NCBI RefSeq assembly: GCF_000170755.1
Contig: NZ_ABCK01000025.1
Span: forward strand, 1-64,000
From: Lentisphaera araneosa HTCC2155
GTDB lineage: Bacteria > Verrucomicrobiota > Lentisphaeria > Lentisphaerales > Lentisphaeraceae
DNA: 64,000 bases
Reading direction: 5' to 3'
Shown here piece after piece: positions 8,004 through 15,512 of the stretch. The stretch's first letter is position 1, and each line of letters opens with the position of its first letter. The translations under genes were made by a program, and so were the position numbers. The notes under the pieces were generated by a model. The model saw nothing but the letters and a program-made list of their open reading frames with translations. It did not search any database and was not told the DNA's origin.

Positions 8004-8303
8004 CTATTTTCTATTTTTTTCAATATTTGATGTCATATATGAAGAGACAATTGGACCAATAATTGGAATAGTTAAAATGATTAGTGTCCATAATGCTTGT
8101 GCACTATCACTTAATTTTAAATGTTTGATTCTAATTAAGGATGTAATACATAAAATTATATGAATAATTCCACATATAAGTGGAGTGTATTTTATGAAGA
8201 CTTTATAGAATTCCTTTAATAAAATATACCCAATAAGAGCTAACATAATAAGTGTAAATACTTTCAATATGTTTACGTATGCTTTCCCAAATGTGTTTTC
8301 CAT
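8004..8303 (-). CDS. Cassette membrane protein, PLDc_N-like (99 aa)
   Basis: Three hydrophobic segments. The last one, in the stretch ALWTLIILTIPIIGPIVS, has the L-W-x-L-I-I-x3-P-I-I-G-P pattern of the small PLDc_N membrane module found alone or at the N-terminus of cardiolipin synthase-like proteins. There is no catalytic HKD domain. The stop lies 8 bases from the attC at 7937-7995. The call rests on this one motif. Confidence 0.55.
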   Translation of the reverse strand: MENTFGKAYVNILKVFTLIMLALIGYILLKEFYKVFIKYTPLICGIIHIILCITSLIRIKHLKLSDSAQALWTLIILTIPIIGPIVSSYMTSNIEKNRK

Positions 8304-8328
8304 TTCCTTTCCTTATTTATATCTGATC

Positions 8329-8390
8329 TAACGACTAAGCTGAGGGAGATTTGAGCCTAAGCGAAAATCTTCCTTCCAGCTTTTGGTTAG
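8329..8390 (-). repeat. attC site (62 bp)
   Basis: TAACGAC to GTTAG with arms AAGCTGAGGGAGATTT / AAATCTTCCTTCCAGCTT. Confidence 0.9.
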
Positions 8391-9406
8391 TGTTTTAATG
8401 ATTGAAAATAAGTTACTAATTCTTTATTTCCTTTTTTCTTTGCATACTCTAAAGGAGTCAAATTTTTACGATCATACTTTGTAGCTTTGATACTTATATC
8501 AGCCCCGTGTTTCACTAAAGCTTTTATCAAATCAAGTCTATCCATTACAACACATGAGTGTAGTAAGGTTCCTCCATCTTCATCAATTTCATTTAAATCG
8601 TCTAATTTGGCATTTTCGATCAAAATAAGCGCTAACTCTGAGGGGACACCACTATATGTGATGTTATCTAGTATCGAACGATCGATTAGATTTTTTTTCT
8701 TTAGTAATATTTTTACACACTCAGTACTACCATATCGCACTGCCTTATCGAATAACGAATAATCAAAGGTAACATTCATATTCAAATACTTATGAGTTTT
8801 TTCAATATTATTAAAAGCTACTGCAGACTCAAGTGAATCATATAATTCAGAGTCAAAATCGTCTGTAAATGAACTATTTGCATTATACTTTTTTAACAAT
8901 TCAATAATCGTCTTGTCTACATTCTTTTTGTATGCGACATCTAAAGCAGTTACTTGTTGAACTTTTGCTTTTAAATTCACGTCTACACCTAACTTTAAAT
9001 AATAACTTAATAGTTCGATGTCTTTTCTTACAGCAGTGTGTAGGACAGTTCCATAATTAGGAGAATTATAATTGTAATTAGCGCCATTACTGACTAATTC
9101 TTTAGCAATATTTAGACTCTTAGTTTTTAATAATGGGGTTCTGAATGATGATGTAATGTTATTAACATCAGCACCTTTTTTAATTAATATTTTAACTAAA
9201 TCTAAATTGTCGTTTTCAATGGCGATAATTAACGGGGTTTCACCTGTTACGGTCTTATATAATGCTATTTTTGGATCTTTAATGATACTTTCTGCTTTTG
9301 AATAATCTTTATTTTCTATAGCTACCTTGTATTTAGAAAATTTTTCCTCATCTGTTGAACATGATGATAGAAGAAAGGTGAGTAAAATGACTGCTATTTG
9401 TTTCAT
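8387..9406 (-). CDS. Ankyrin-repeat lipoprotein in an integron cassette (339 aa)
   Basis: The N-terminus MKQIAVILLTFLLSSC is a lipoprotein signal peptide with lipobox L-S-S-C, so I start at 9406. An ATG 24 bases upstream (9430) would add a polar extension before the signal. The body has ankyrin-type repeats, e.g. GETPLIIAIENDNLDLVKIL with IKKGADVN, GTVLHTAVRKDIELLSYYL, and near the C-terminus GGTLLHSCV with LVKHGADI. It is expected in the envelope as a protein-binding scaffold; its partner is unknown. The stop overlaps the attC at 8329-8390. At about 1 kb it is the longest ORF in the array. Confidence 0.8.
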   Translation of the reverse strand: MKQIAVILLTFLLSSCSTDEEKFSKYKVAIENKDYSKAESIIKDPKIALYKTVTGETPLIIAIENDNLDLVKILIKKGADVNNITSSFRTPLLKTKSLNIAKELVSNGANYNYNSPNYGTVLHTAVRKDIELLSYYLKLGVDVNLKAKVQQVTALDVAYKKNVDKTIIELLKKYNANSSFTDDFDSELYDSLESAVAFNNIEKTHKYLNMNVTFDYSLFDKAVRYGSTECVKILLKKKNLIDRSILDNITYSGVPSELALILIENAKLDDLNEIDEDGGTLLHSCVVMDRLDLIKALVKHGADISIKATKYDRKNLTPLEYAKKKGNKELVTYFQSLKH

Positions 9407-9430
9407 TATTTGTCCTTTTTTATTGTACAC

Positions 9431-9492
9431 TAACGATTTAAATGAGGGAGATCTGAGCGTTAGCGAAGATCTTCCTTCGATTTGTTGGTTAG
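9431..9492 (-). repeat. attC site (62 bp)
   Basis: TAACGAT to GTTAG with arms AATGAGGGAGATC / GATCTTCCTTCGATTT. Confidence 0.88.
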
Positions 9493-9858
9493 TCGTTTTT
9501 CATATATAAAGTAATGGTCACTAATTCCACCTCTTAGTAGCAAGTACCATTTCTTAGAATTTTCTTTACATAATAGAGCATACTCGTTAAGATCGTTGCC
9601 AATTAAGGTTCTACTAGGTAAAGGTAAATATATAAACTCATTTACTTTAATTTCGTCATTAGTTATTTCGTATTCCTCCAAATTAATTAAGCCTTTTTGC
9701 TGACTTAATTCTGTATATAATGGTTGTATATGTTCAGGAGTAATTGTTTTTTGCACAGTTTTTGCTGATGTATTTAATTCGTTTGGCTCTTCGGATTTAT
9801 CATTTTTGGACTTACACCCAATGACTAGAATGATTATTAAAATGTATAGAAATTTCAT
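9460..9858 (-). CDS. Cassette lipoprotein, unknown (132 aa)
   Basis: Signal peptide MKFLYILIIILVIGC with lipobox I-G-C at residue 15, then a polar Lys/Glu/Ser linker and a small beta-rich domain. The ten C-terminal residues LTNKSKEDLR and the stop are encoded inside the attC at 9431-9492. Envelope location is inferred from the lipobox; function unknown. Confidence 0.65.
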   Translation of the reverse strand: MKFLYILIIILVIGCKSKNDKSEEPNELNTSAKTVQKTITPEHIQPLYTELSQQKGLINLEEYEITNDEIKVNEFIYLPLPSRTLIGNDLNEYALLCKENSKKWYLLLRGGISDHYFIYEKRLTNKSKEDLR

Positions 9859-9874
9859 TGTTATTATTACCGAC

Positions 9875-9951
9875 TAACGTCTAAACTGAGTTCGTACTTT
9901 CTATCTAAAATTTGATTCATAACGAAAGTATCAACTCCAGTTTCTTGTTAG
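9875..9951 (-). repeat. attC site (77 bp)
   Basis: TAACGTC to GTTAG; same subgroup as 1413-1489 and 2193-2269. Confidence 0.9.
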
Positions 9952-10364
9952 GCTATTGTCTTATTTTTTAGTGATTTGATAGATGTGATTAAACTATAGA
10001 ATGTACAGATAAAGATTATTAAAGGGTACAGTCCAGAAAAATTGTACCTTGAGTATGATCTAGATTTATAAGAAAAGTATTTATCGAAAAATATATCTAT
10101 ATAAAAGATAATTATTAATATGGCTATATCTAAAGTTATATAAGTTTTTATGAATTTCGTAAAGTGTTTATATTCTTTAAAAATTTTCAAAAATAAGTAT
10201 ATGGCAACAATTATTAAAAATAGAACACATGCAACTTTTGAGGGTTGATAATAATTCTTTTCAGTAATTTGAATGAGCAACGAATCATTTGATATGATTT
10301 TTATTCCAAAAAGAATTATGCCAAATAATGTTCCTAATCCAAAATGATCTTTATCTTTTTTCAT
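9948..10364 (-). CDS. Cassette membrane protein, unknown (138 aa)
   Basis: Four hydrophobic segments separated by short Lys-rich loops indicate an integral membrane protein. Its stop TAA overlaps the attC at 9875-9951. No family recognised. Confidence 0.6.
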   Translation of the reverse strand: MKKDKDHFGLGTLFGIILFGIKIISNDSLLIQITEKNYYQPSKVACVLFLIIVAIYLFLKIFKEYKHFTKFIKTYITLDIAILIIIFYIDIFFDKYFSYKSRSYSRYNFSGLYPLIIFICTFYSLITSIKSLKNKTIA

Positions 10365-10377
10365 TATTATTACAGCC

Positions 10378-10438
10378 TAACGTCTAAGCTGAGGGAGATT
10401 GAGCCTTAGCGAAAATCTTCCTTCCGGCTTCTTGTTAG
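10378..10438 (-). repeat. attC site (61 bp)
   Basis: TAACGTC to GTTAG with arms AAGCTGAGGGAGATT / AATCTTCCTTCCGGCTT. Confidence 0.9.
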
Positions 10439-10870
10439 TTGTGTTTCTATTTCTGATTTCTTATAAATTGATATAAGTGTTGAAATGTTGGTTAAAAATA
10501 AATTAGGTAAGATTATTCCTAAATTAGCAAATATGATCATCAGTGCCGTTTCATTTCTACTGTCTAGAAATAATAGAAACATTACCCAAAATAAAACTGT
10601 ATGAATAATCAATATTGTTGATAGAAGAGGTTTATTTAAAATATGTTTCTTAAAATAGGTTCTAATCAATAAGTAAATTAATAAGTTTGTGATTACTCCT
10701 ATTACTAAAGGTAGTAAATAATATATCTGAAATCGTTCTGGTCCGATAGGACCTCTTGCTGCAACTTTTTGACTAGAAGTTAACATGGCTGGAGCCATGA
10801 TTATGCTCAGGAAGTTGAAAATTAATCCAAAGACTGAAAATGTTTTAAGACTTGAAAGTTGTTTGATCAT
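10406..10870 (-). CDS. Cassette membrane protein, unknown (154 aa)
   Basis: Four predicted membrane segments, the first overlapping the N-terminus (FSVFGLIFNFLSIIMAP). The last residues LTRSRKEDFR are encoded by the attC at 10378-10438, giving a basic tail set by the recombination site. No known family. Confidence 0.6.
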   Translation of the reverse strand: MIKQLSSLKTFSVFGLIFNFLSIIMAPAMLTSSQKVAARGPIGPERFQIYYLLPLVIGVITNLLIYLLIRTYFKKHILNKPLLSTILIIHTVLFWVMFLLFLDSRNETALMIIFANLGIILPNLFLTNISTLISIYKKSEIETQLTRSRKEDFR

Positions 10871-10882
10871 TATATGTTCAAC

Positions 10883-10944
10883 TAACGTCTAAGCTGAGGG
10901 AGATTTGAGCCTTAGCGAAAATCTTCCTTCCAGCTTTTGGTTCT
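10883..10944 (-). repeat. attC site (62 bp)
   Basis: TAACGTC to GTTCT; identical to the site at 12069-12130. Confidence 0.9.
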
Positions 10945-11112
10945 GTATTTTCTATTTTCTATTTTTTATTTCTATAAGATTATTGCTGACTTAGCATAAT
11001 TCTAAATTGAGGATTCAACTTTTGCTCTAGAATTTCTAGCTTCAGATAAGATTAAATGTGTGCATCCGCGATTTATTGGATCGTCGTTTCTTTCATTATT
11101 CTTTATTCTACA
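10945..11112 (-). other. ORF-less cassette, element family B, copy 3
   Basis: No ORF in cassette orientation. Carries the family B element at about 11058-11090. The whole cassette with its attC (10881-11117) is identical to 12067-12303. Confidence 0.65.
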
Positions 11113-11171
11113 GAACGACTTAAATCACCTGTACTCGAGGTACGAGAGTATCAGGTGCATTTTCTTGTTCT
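11113..11171 (-). repeat. attC site, short form (59 bp)
   Basis: GAACGAC to GTTCT with central ACTCGAGGTACGAGAGTAT. Confidence 0.88.
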
Positions 11172-11448
11172 ATGTTTCATTTATTTGGGATATCATTTTC
11201 TTTTTTGTTTTCATTAGCCAGTAATCCTGTATCCCTAAAACTAACAATGGGATTCCATAAATTACATATGAACTTACTATTTCTAAATTTATAAATTCAA
11301 AAAAAATGTATAGTGCAAATGGTAACGCAGTTATATGAATAACAGCATGTTTAAGAAAGAAATTTTTGATTTTATTATCATCAATTCCTTTATAAATAGA
11401 CTGATATCGAAGTCCGCTCAGGATAGTTAAAATTATAATTGAAGACAT
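11170..11448 (-). CDS. Small cassette membrane protein (92 aa)
   Basis: Three hydrophobic segments and a Lys-rich C-terminal tail. The stop TAG overlaps the attC at 11113-11171. Topology suggests an inner-membrane protein; no family recognised. Confidence 0.55.
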   Translation of the reverse strand: MSSIIILTILSGLRYQSIYKGIDDNKIKNFFLKHAVIHITALPFALYIFFEFINLEIVSSYVIYGIPLLVLGIQDYWLMKTKKKMISQINET

Positions 11449-11474
11449 TGAGTGTTTTTTACTTTATTTCCATA

Positions 11475-11550
11475 GAACGTCTGAACTGAGTAGTACTTTC
11501 TATTTGAAATTTGACTCCAAACGAAAGTATCTACTCCAGTGATTTGTTAG
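11475..11550 (-). repeat. attC site (76 bp)
   Basis: GAACGTC to GTTAG; same subgroup as 5577-5652 and 5912-5987. Confidence 0.9.
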
Positions 11551-11831
11551 GTTTGTTTCGTTTCTATTTTTTCTGAATTTTGTTCAATTGATGTATGATA
11601 TAAAGCTGTAATTAATCCGATATATAAAATACCTAGTACGATTACAAGATAACCAAATTTATATATTTGTTTTGCTGATTCCGCTTTTTCTTTATCATCT
11701 TTTTTATTGGCTCTGTGATGATTATAATGAGCTATTATTATCCCAAAAATTACAATTGGAAATCCTGCAAATGCAGCCCAAGTTCCGATTATGAGGAATG
11801 CTCCAAAAAGTATAATTAATGTTGCGATCAT
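11547..11831 (-). CDS. Small cassette membrane protein (94 aa)
   Basis: Two N-terminal hydrophobic stretches (within residues 1-34) and one at about 55-73, separated by a charged NHHRANKKDDKEKAE loop. Stop TAA overlaps the attC at 11475-11550. No family recognised. Confidence 0.55.
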   Translation of the reverse strand: MIATLIILFGAFLIIGTWAAFAGFPIVIFGIIIAHYNHHRANKKDDKEKAESAKQIYKFGYLVIVLGILYIGLITALYHTSIEQNSEKIETKQT

Positions 11832-11851
11832 TGTGTTTATTGTTGATTACC

Positions 11852-11928
11852 TAACGTCTAAACTGAGTTCGTACTTTCTATCTAAAATTTGATTCACAAC
11901 GAAAGTATCAACTCCAGTTTCTGGTTAG
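11852..11928 (-). repeat. attC site (77 bp)
   Basis: TAACGTC to GTTAG; same subgroup as 1413-1489. Confidence 0.9.
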
Positions 11929-12068
11929 TATTTTTTTTCTATTTCTTGTTTTTTATTTAAAACTTCAGATTCAATTTGTTCTAACAAATTCTTGGTTCAG
12001 ATAATTCTAAATTCATGCATCCGCGATTTATTGGATAATCGTTTCTACCATTAAAATTTATTCTATAC
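11929..12068 (-). other. ORF-less cassette, element family B, copy 4
   Basis: No ORF in cassette orientation; family B element at about 12011-12046 (ATGCATCCGCGATTTATTGG). Confidence 0.6.
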
Positions 12069-12130
12069 TAACGTCTAAGCTGAGGGAGATTTGAGCCTTA
12101 GCGAAAATCTTCCTTCCAGCTTTTGGTTCT
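12069..12130 (-). repeat. attC site (62 bp)
   Basis: TAACGTC to GTTCT; identical to 10883-10944. Confidence 0.9.
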
Positions 12131-12298
12131 GTATTTTCTATTTTCTATTTTTTATTTCTATAAGATTATTGCTGACTTAGCATAATTCTAAATTGAGGAT
12201 TCAACTTTTGCTCTAGAATTTCTAGCTTCAGATAAGATTAAATGTGTGCATCCGCGATTTATTGGATCGTCGTTTCTTTCATTATTCTTTATTCTACA
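12131..12298 (-). other. ORF-less cassette, element family B, copy 5
   Basis: No ORF in cassette orientation. Exact copy of the cassette at 10945-11112; family B element at about 12244-12276. Confidence 0.65.
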
Positions 12299-12357
12299 GA
12301 ACGTCTGGATTGAGTTGGATTCGAGGTACGAGAATCTCAACTCCGATCCTTGGTTAG
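12299..12357 (-). repeat. attC site, short form (59 bp)
   Basis: GAACGTC to GTTAG with central ATTCGAGGTACGAGAATCT. Confidence 0.88.
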
Positions 12358-12366
12358 ACTTTGTTT

Positions 12367-12693
12367 TTATTTGATTTCAAAGAATTTTTCAAATGACTCT
12401 AAATCCATGATTTCATTGTTGTACTTTAGAACCATTTTGTGACTTTCTATATATTTTCTCAACTCTGATTTAATGTTAGAAATACCTTTACATAATGCAT
12501 GTAAACTATTTTCTCCGAATTGTGGGGTAGGTGAGAAGTTTAATCCTTTGAATTTAGCATGAGAGTAAAAGTAACCTTCATGTTCAACTGGTTTTGCTAA
12601 TAAAATTTTGAATTTTCTAACTTTTTCTTTGGAGTCAATAGTTTCAATTTCTATATCAACTATTGGATCATCCTTCCAAGCATCGGGATACAT
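12367..12693 (-). CDS. Cassette protein, unknown (108 aa)
   Basis: A soluble alpha/beta protein with no signal peptide. The C-terminal half contains LHALCKGISNIKSELRKYI, a pattern reminiscent of small domains of unknown function often found in cassettes and polymorphic-toxin immunity genes; I cannot name the family with certainty. The stop lies 9 bases right of the attC at 12299-12357. Confidence 0.6.
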   Translation of the reverse strand: MYPDAWKDDPIVDIEIETIDSKEKVRKFKILLAKPVEHEGYFYSHAKFKGLNFSPTPQFGENSLHALCKGISNIKSELRKYIESHKMVLKYNNEIMDLESFEKFFEIK

Positions 12694-12718
12694 TATATTG
12701 CTCCATTTTATTTTAGTC

Positions 12719-12794
12719 TAACGTCTGAACTGAGTAGTACTTTCTGTTTAAAATTTGACTCCAAACGAAAGTATCTACTCCAGTGATTTGTTAT
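12719..12794 (-). repeat. attC site (76 bp)
   Basis: TAACGTC to GTTAT; same subgroup as 5577-5652. Confidence 0.9.
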
Positions 12795-12810
12795 ACTTTG
12801 TTTTGATTTT

Positions 12811-13131
12811 TTAATTTAGTGCAATCAGGACGAACCAAGCAGCTGGTATACATAGTGCATTACTTAAAGTCGTGATTAGATAAAAAGTTCCTTTTTTATT
12901 ATTTGATTTTTTTGATATAATTAATCCAAATACGAAGCAAATGATTGTTAAAGCACAACCTAGTAATAAGCCGAATATACCTACACCGATACCACCCATA
13001 TCGGTGCCTGAGCCAATTACTTTTGTAGTTATAGTTGGCATGAAAACCCCAAATAAACTAAATAAGAAAGAAATTATATTAGTCATATTAGAAGACTGAT
13101 TTACGGTTCTTTTGGTGCTTTTATTTGTCAT
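12811..13131 (-). CDS. Small cassette membrane protein (106 aa)
   Basis: A polar Thr/Ser/Asn-rich N-terminus (about 17 residues) is followed by three hydrophobic segments, one with the Gly-rich stretch MGGIGVGIFGLLLGCALTI. It is the ORF closest to the array head and so, by usual integron logic, the most recently gained coding cassette. No family recognised with confidence. Confidence 0.6.
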   Translation of the reverse strand: MTNKSTKRTVNQSSNMTNIISFLFSLFGVFMPTITTKVIGSGTDMGGIGVGIFGLLLGCALTIICFVFGLIISKKSNNKKGTFYLITTLSNALCIPAAWFVLIALN

Positions 13132-13144
13132 TTTTTTTGTAGTA

Positions 13145-13220
13145 TAACGACCTAAATGAGCTGTATTTTCTATTTAAAATTTGATTCAAAACGAAAATAT
13201 CAGTTCGATTTTTTGGTTAG
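13145..13220 (-). repeat. attC site (76 bp), first of the array
   Basis: TAACGAC to GTTAG with AATGAGCTG / CAGTTCGATTT arms and CTATTTAAAATT centre. Confidence 0.88.
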
Positions 13221-13382
13221 TATTTCGTCTTTTTTTGTTTTTTAATTTATAAAATCTGATCATTTGAGATAATTATTTCTGATTCAATATCGTTCTAAAA
13301 TTATCTAAGTTCTGATCATTGTGAATGTGTGCATCCGCGATTCATGGGATAATCGTTTCTGACATTTAAATTTATTCTATAC
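13221..13382 (-). other. ORF-less cassette, element family B, copy 6 (first cassette)
   Basis: No ORF in cassette orientation. Family B element at about 13327-13360. The cassette ends at TAAC (13383-13386), the expected junction with attI. Confidence 0.6.
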
Positions 13383-13540
13383 TAACATGGTTTTGTGCGT
13401 ACGATGAGTTTGTCGGGGATGGTTAAGTTTTTCATGGTTTTAAGATAGCAGTGATGTTGTGAGTTTTGTAATGCCTTCACGATGTTTAAAGTCAATAAGT
13501 GAGTCTTTGCTAAGTAGTGATCTGTAGTAGCTAGTACGCA
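13383..13540. other. Candidate attI / array head region
   Basis: The minus-strand sequence CATGTTAG at 13381-13388 provides the G|TTAG recombination point of the first cassette, so the flanking bases to the right should be attI. No attC-type dyad is present beyond it. No functional attI can be proven without a working integrase next to it. Confidence 0.4.
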
Positions 13541-13585
13541 TAACCCGAGAATACGGGAGTTATGTGTAGTATGCATAAGTCGGGG
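13541..13585. repeat. 45-bp direct repeat, copy 1
   Basis: Matches 13653-13697 at 39 of 45 bases. Contains ATACGGGAGTTATGTGTAG and ATGCATAAGTCGGGG. Confidence 0.7.
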
Positions 13586-13652
13586 GTTGTATTATGAAGA
13601 GCCAAAAAAGGGCTTAAAAGTAGTTGTATTTTATTGCATTATTGAGTATGAA

Positions 13653-13697
13653 TAAACCGGAAATGCGGGGGTTATGTGTAGCATGCATAAGTCGGGG
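13653..13697. repeat. 45-bp direct repeat, copy 2, abutting integrase remnant
   Basis: Second copy of the repeat; it ends 10 bases before the start of integrase homology, so it marks the break point of the deleted integrase gene. Confidence 0.7.
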
Positions 13698-13707
13698 AAT
13701 ACCGCGG

Positions 13708-13863
13708 AGGCATAGTTTTGCGACGCATTTGTTGGAGCGTGGGACTGACTTGAGGACGATTCAGGAGTTGTTGGGGCATGAGGATATAAGTACGACGCAG
13801 ATTTATACCCATGTGCTGAGTTTGAACCAATCTGGGACGCGCAGCCCTTTAGATGATTTGTAG
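13708..13863 (+). pseudogene. intI: Integron integrase, C-terminal remnant
   Basis: Only the last ~51 codons remain. The stretch [12 protein letters not shown] carries the box II Arg-His, then comes [18 protein letters not shown] with the catalytic Tyr, and the end GTRSPLDDL resembles the IntI ending VRSPLD. A full IntI is about 320 residues, so about 270 N-terminal residues, including box I, are gone. The orientation (plus strand, divergent from the minus-strand cassettes) and position at the array head are those of intI. The frame opens at 13624, but its first 28 codons come from the 45-bp repeat and flanking sequence. IntI-like recombinases also occur with IS91-type elements, so a different origin is possible. 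Confidence 0.75.
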
Positions 13864-14321
13864 TTGAGGAATCAGGAATTAAAAATTAAAAGACAGGCAG
13901 GCTCCGCATCAAAAGTGGTTAAAGCACTTTTGTGGGAAAGGGGGAAACTGTAATGTGTGAGTGACTCCTACCTCCAAGTAAATATCAATCATCTAATAGA
14001 ATGGGGCTTTGCGAACTTCGCAAAAGCAAAAGCGCACGAGGCGGGCAATTTTTGGTTCTTAATGATCAATTCTAAATTATTAAAGTGCCCAAGAGTTCTA
14101 ATGACTAAAAGTTGTCTCTTCTCTGTGCTCTCCGCGCGCTCGGTGGTCAAATGTCATCTTAGAACTATAAAGAAAATCTTAAAAATAAATTCTGAACAAA
14201 AACTTCGTGTCTTGGCGCCTTCGCGAGAGAATCTTAAGACTTATGGGAAACTAGTTGAGTTGGAATCGTAGGGACGCTGTCCCCATCCCTGCTAGGCTTG
14301 CCAGCCATCGACGGGCAGAGA
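13864..14321. other. Intergenic region with degenerate interspersed repeats
   Basis: I see no convincing gene. A perfect short palindrome TTTGCGAA-C-TTCGCAAA lies near 14007-14023. Around 14115-14150 is TCTCTGTGCTCTCCGCGCGC and around 14200-14230 AACTTCGTGTCTTGGCGCCT. Both resemble degenerate copies of the CTTCGTGTCTTCGTG / CTCTGTGCCTCTGTGG kind of intergenic sequence found in many environmental bacteria. The 104-codon frame here is probably chance. Confidence 0.4.
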
Positions 14322-15512
14322 TTAATGTTGAATATTTTCTATGCAGGCGGAGGCGGAGCTCCAGGCCCATTGGAAGTTGTAGCCACCGAGCCAGCCGGTG
14401 ACATCGACGGATTCACCGATGAAATAGAGTCCGGGTACTTTTTGGACTTCCATACTCTTGCTAGAGAGTTCACGTGTGTCGAGGCCGCCGAGAGTGACTT
14501 CTGCTGTACGGTAACCTTCGGTTCCTGATGGTGTGATTGAGCATTGGAAAAGCATTTCTTTTATTTTATTAATCTCGACTTTAGAGAGCTGGGCCATGGG
14601 TTTTTGCGGAGCGCGCAAAAAGAGCTCGATGAACTTTTTCGGGAGGTAGCTTTTGAGGACTTGGTCGAGATTTTCCTTAGCGCGAGTCTTACGAAGTTCA
14701 TTGATGAATTCTTCGGGGTTCTCGTCGGGTAAAAAGTTAAAAAAGACGGGCTGGCTTTCCTGCCAATAAGAAGAGATCTGTAAAATTGCGGGGCCAGAAA
14801 TTCCACGGTGAGTGAAGAGGATATTTTCTCTAAAACTCGTTTTTTTATTAAGTGAAACCTTAGCCTCAATAGCGACACCCGCTAAGCTCTTGGCGAGCTC
14901 GAGTTTTTCTCCACTCAAGGTAAAGGGAACAAGTCCGGGTCGCGTCGGGATGAGATTGAGTTCGAATTGTTTTGCTATTTTGTAAGCAAAGTTGGTGGCG
15001 CCAATTTTTGGCATGGAGAGTCCGCCACTTGCAATGACCAATTTTTGAGTGAAAACCTTGCCATTAGAAGTTGTGAGTTCAAAACCATTGTCTAATTTGC
15101 GGACTTCGCTCACTTCGCATTGGTAGTGGGTGTCGACATGTTTTGAACGACATTCTTCTTGGAGTATCGCGAGGATGGCGTGAGATTTTTGATCGCAAAA
15201 GAGTTGGCCCAAAGTCTTTTCGTGAAAAGTTAAGCTGTGACTTTTGACTAGCTTAATAAAATCGTGCTGCGTGTAGCGCTTGAGTGCGGAAATGCAAAAA
15301 CGTGGGTTTTGCGAGAGGTAGCGGTCGGGCTGAATATTGAGGTTGGTGAAGTTACAGCGTCCCCCACCAGAAATGATGATTTTTCGACCTGGCTTGGGGT
15401 TGTGGTCAATGATAAGAGTTTTGATGTCTTTTTTTGCCGCTAAGCCAGCACACATGAGGCCGGCTGCACCTGCTCCGATAACGACGAGGTCGTATTTAGG
15501 ATTTGGGTTCAT
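14322..15512 (-). CDS. BaiN/HI0933-type NAD(P)/FAD-dependent oxidoreductase (396 aa)
   Basis: A Rossmann FAD-binding motif GAGAAGLMCAG lies just after the start at 15512 (MNPNPKYDLVV), followed by GRKIIISGGGRCNFTN, the signature of HI0933/YhiN/BaiN flavoproteins. The C-terminal FAD-contact segment GLYFIGESVDVTGWLGGYNFQWAWSSG-like is present. A start at 15560 would add a polar extension overlapping the upstream gene. The start used overlaps the preceding ORF by 17 bases, so it is probably the last gene of the menaquinone operon. The substrate is not known for this family outside bile-acid reductases. Confidence 0.85.
   Translation of the reverse strand: MNPNPKYDLVVIGAGAAGLMCAGLAAKKDIKTLIIDHNPKPGRKIIISGGGRCNFTNLNIQPDRYLSQNPRFCISALKRYTQHDFIKLVKSHSLTFHEKTLGQLFCDQKSHAILAILQEECRSKHVDTHYQCEVSEVRKLDNGFELTTSNGKVFTQKLVIASGGLSMPKIGATNFAYKIAKQFELNLIPTRPGLVPFTLSGEKLELAKSLAGVAIEAKVSLNKKTSFRENILFTHRGISGPAILQISSYWQESQPVFFNFLPDENPEEFINELRKTRAKENLDQVLKSYLPKKFIELFLRAPQKPMAQLSKVEINKIKEMLFQCSITPSGTEGYRTAEVTLGGLDTRELSSKSMEVQKVPGLYFIGESVDVTGWLGGYNFQWAWSSASACIENIQH

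Noticed and set aside
1413-13220. Regularly recurring dyad repeats as a CRISPR array
   Set aside because: Repeats are 59-113 bp imperfect dyads with spacers of about 120-1,000 bp that hold ORFs; no short uniform spacers and no cas genes. They fit attC sites.
13382-13576. Minus-strand frame of 64 codons at the array head
   Set aside because: No domain features and partly made of the 45-bp repeat; the sequence is better explained as attI/repeat DNA.
13957-14271. Plus-strand frame of 104 codons after the integrase remnant
   Set aside because: Odd composition, covers repeat-like DNA, no recognisable motif or ribosome-binding site.
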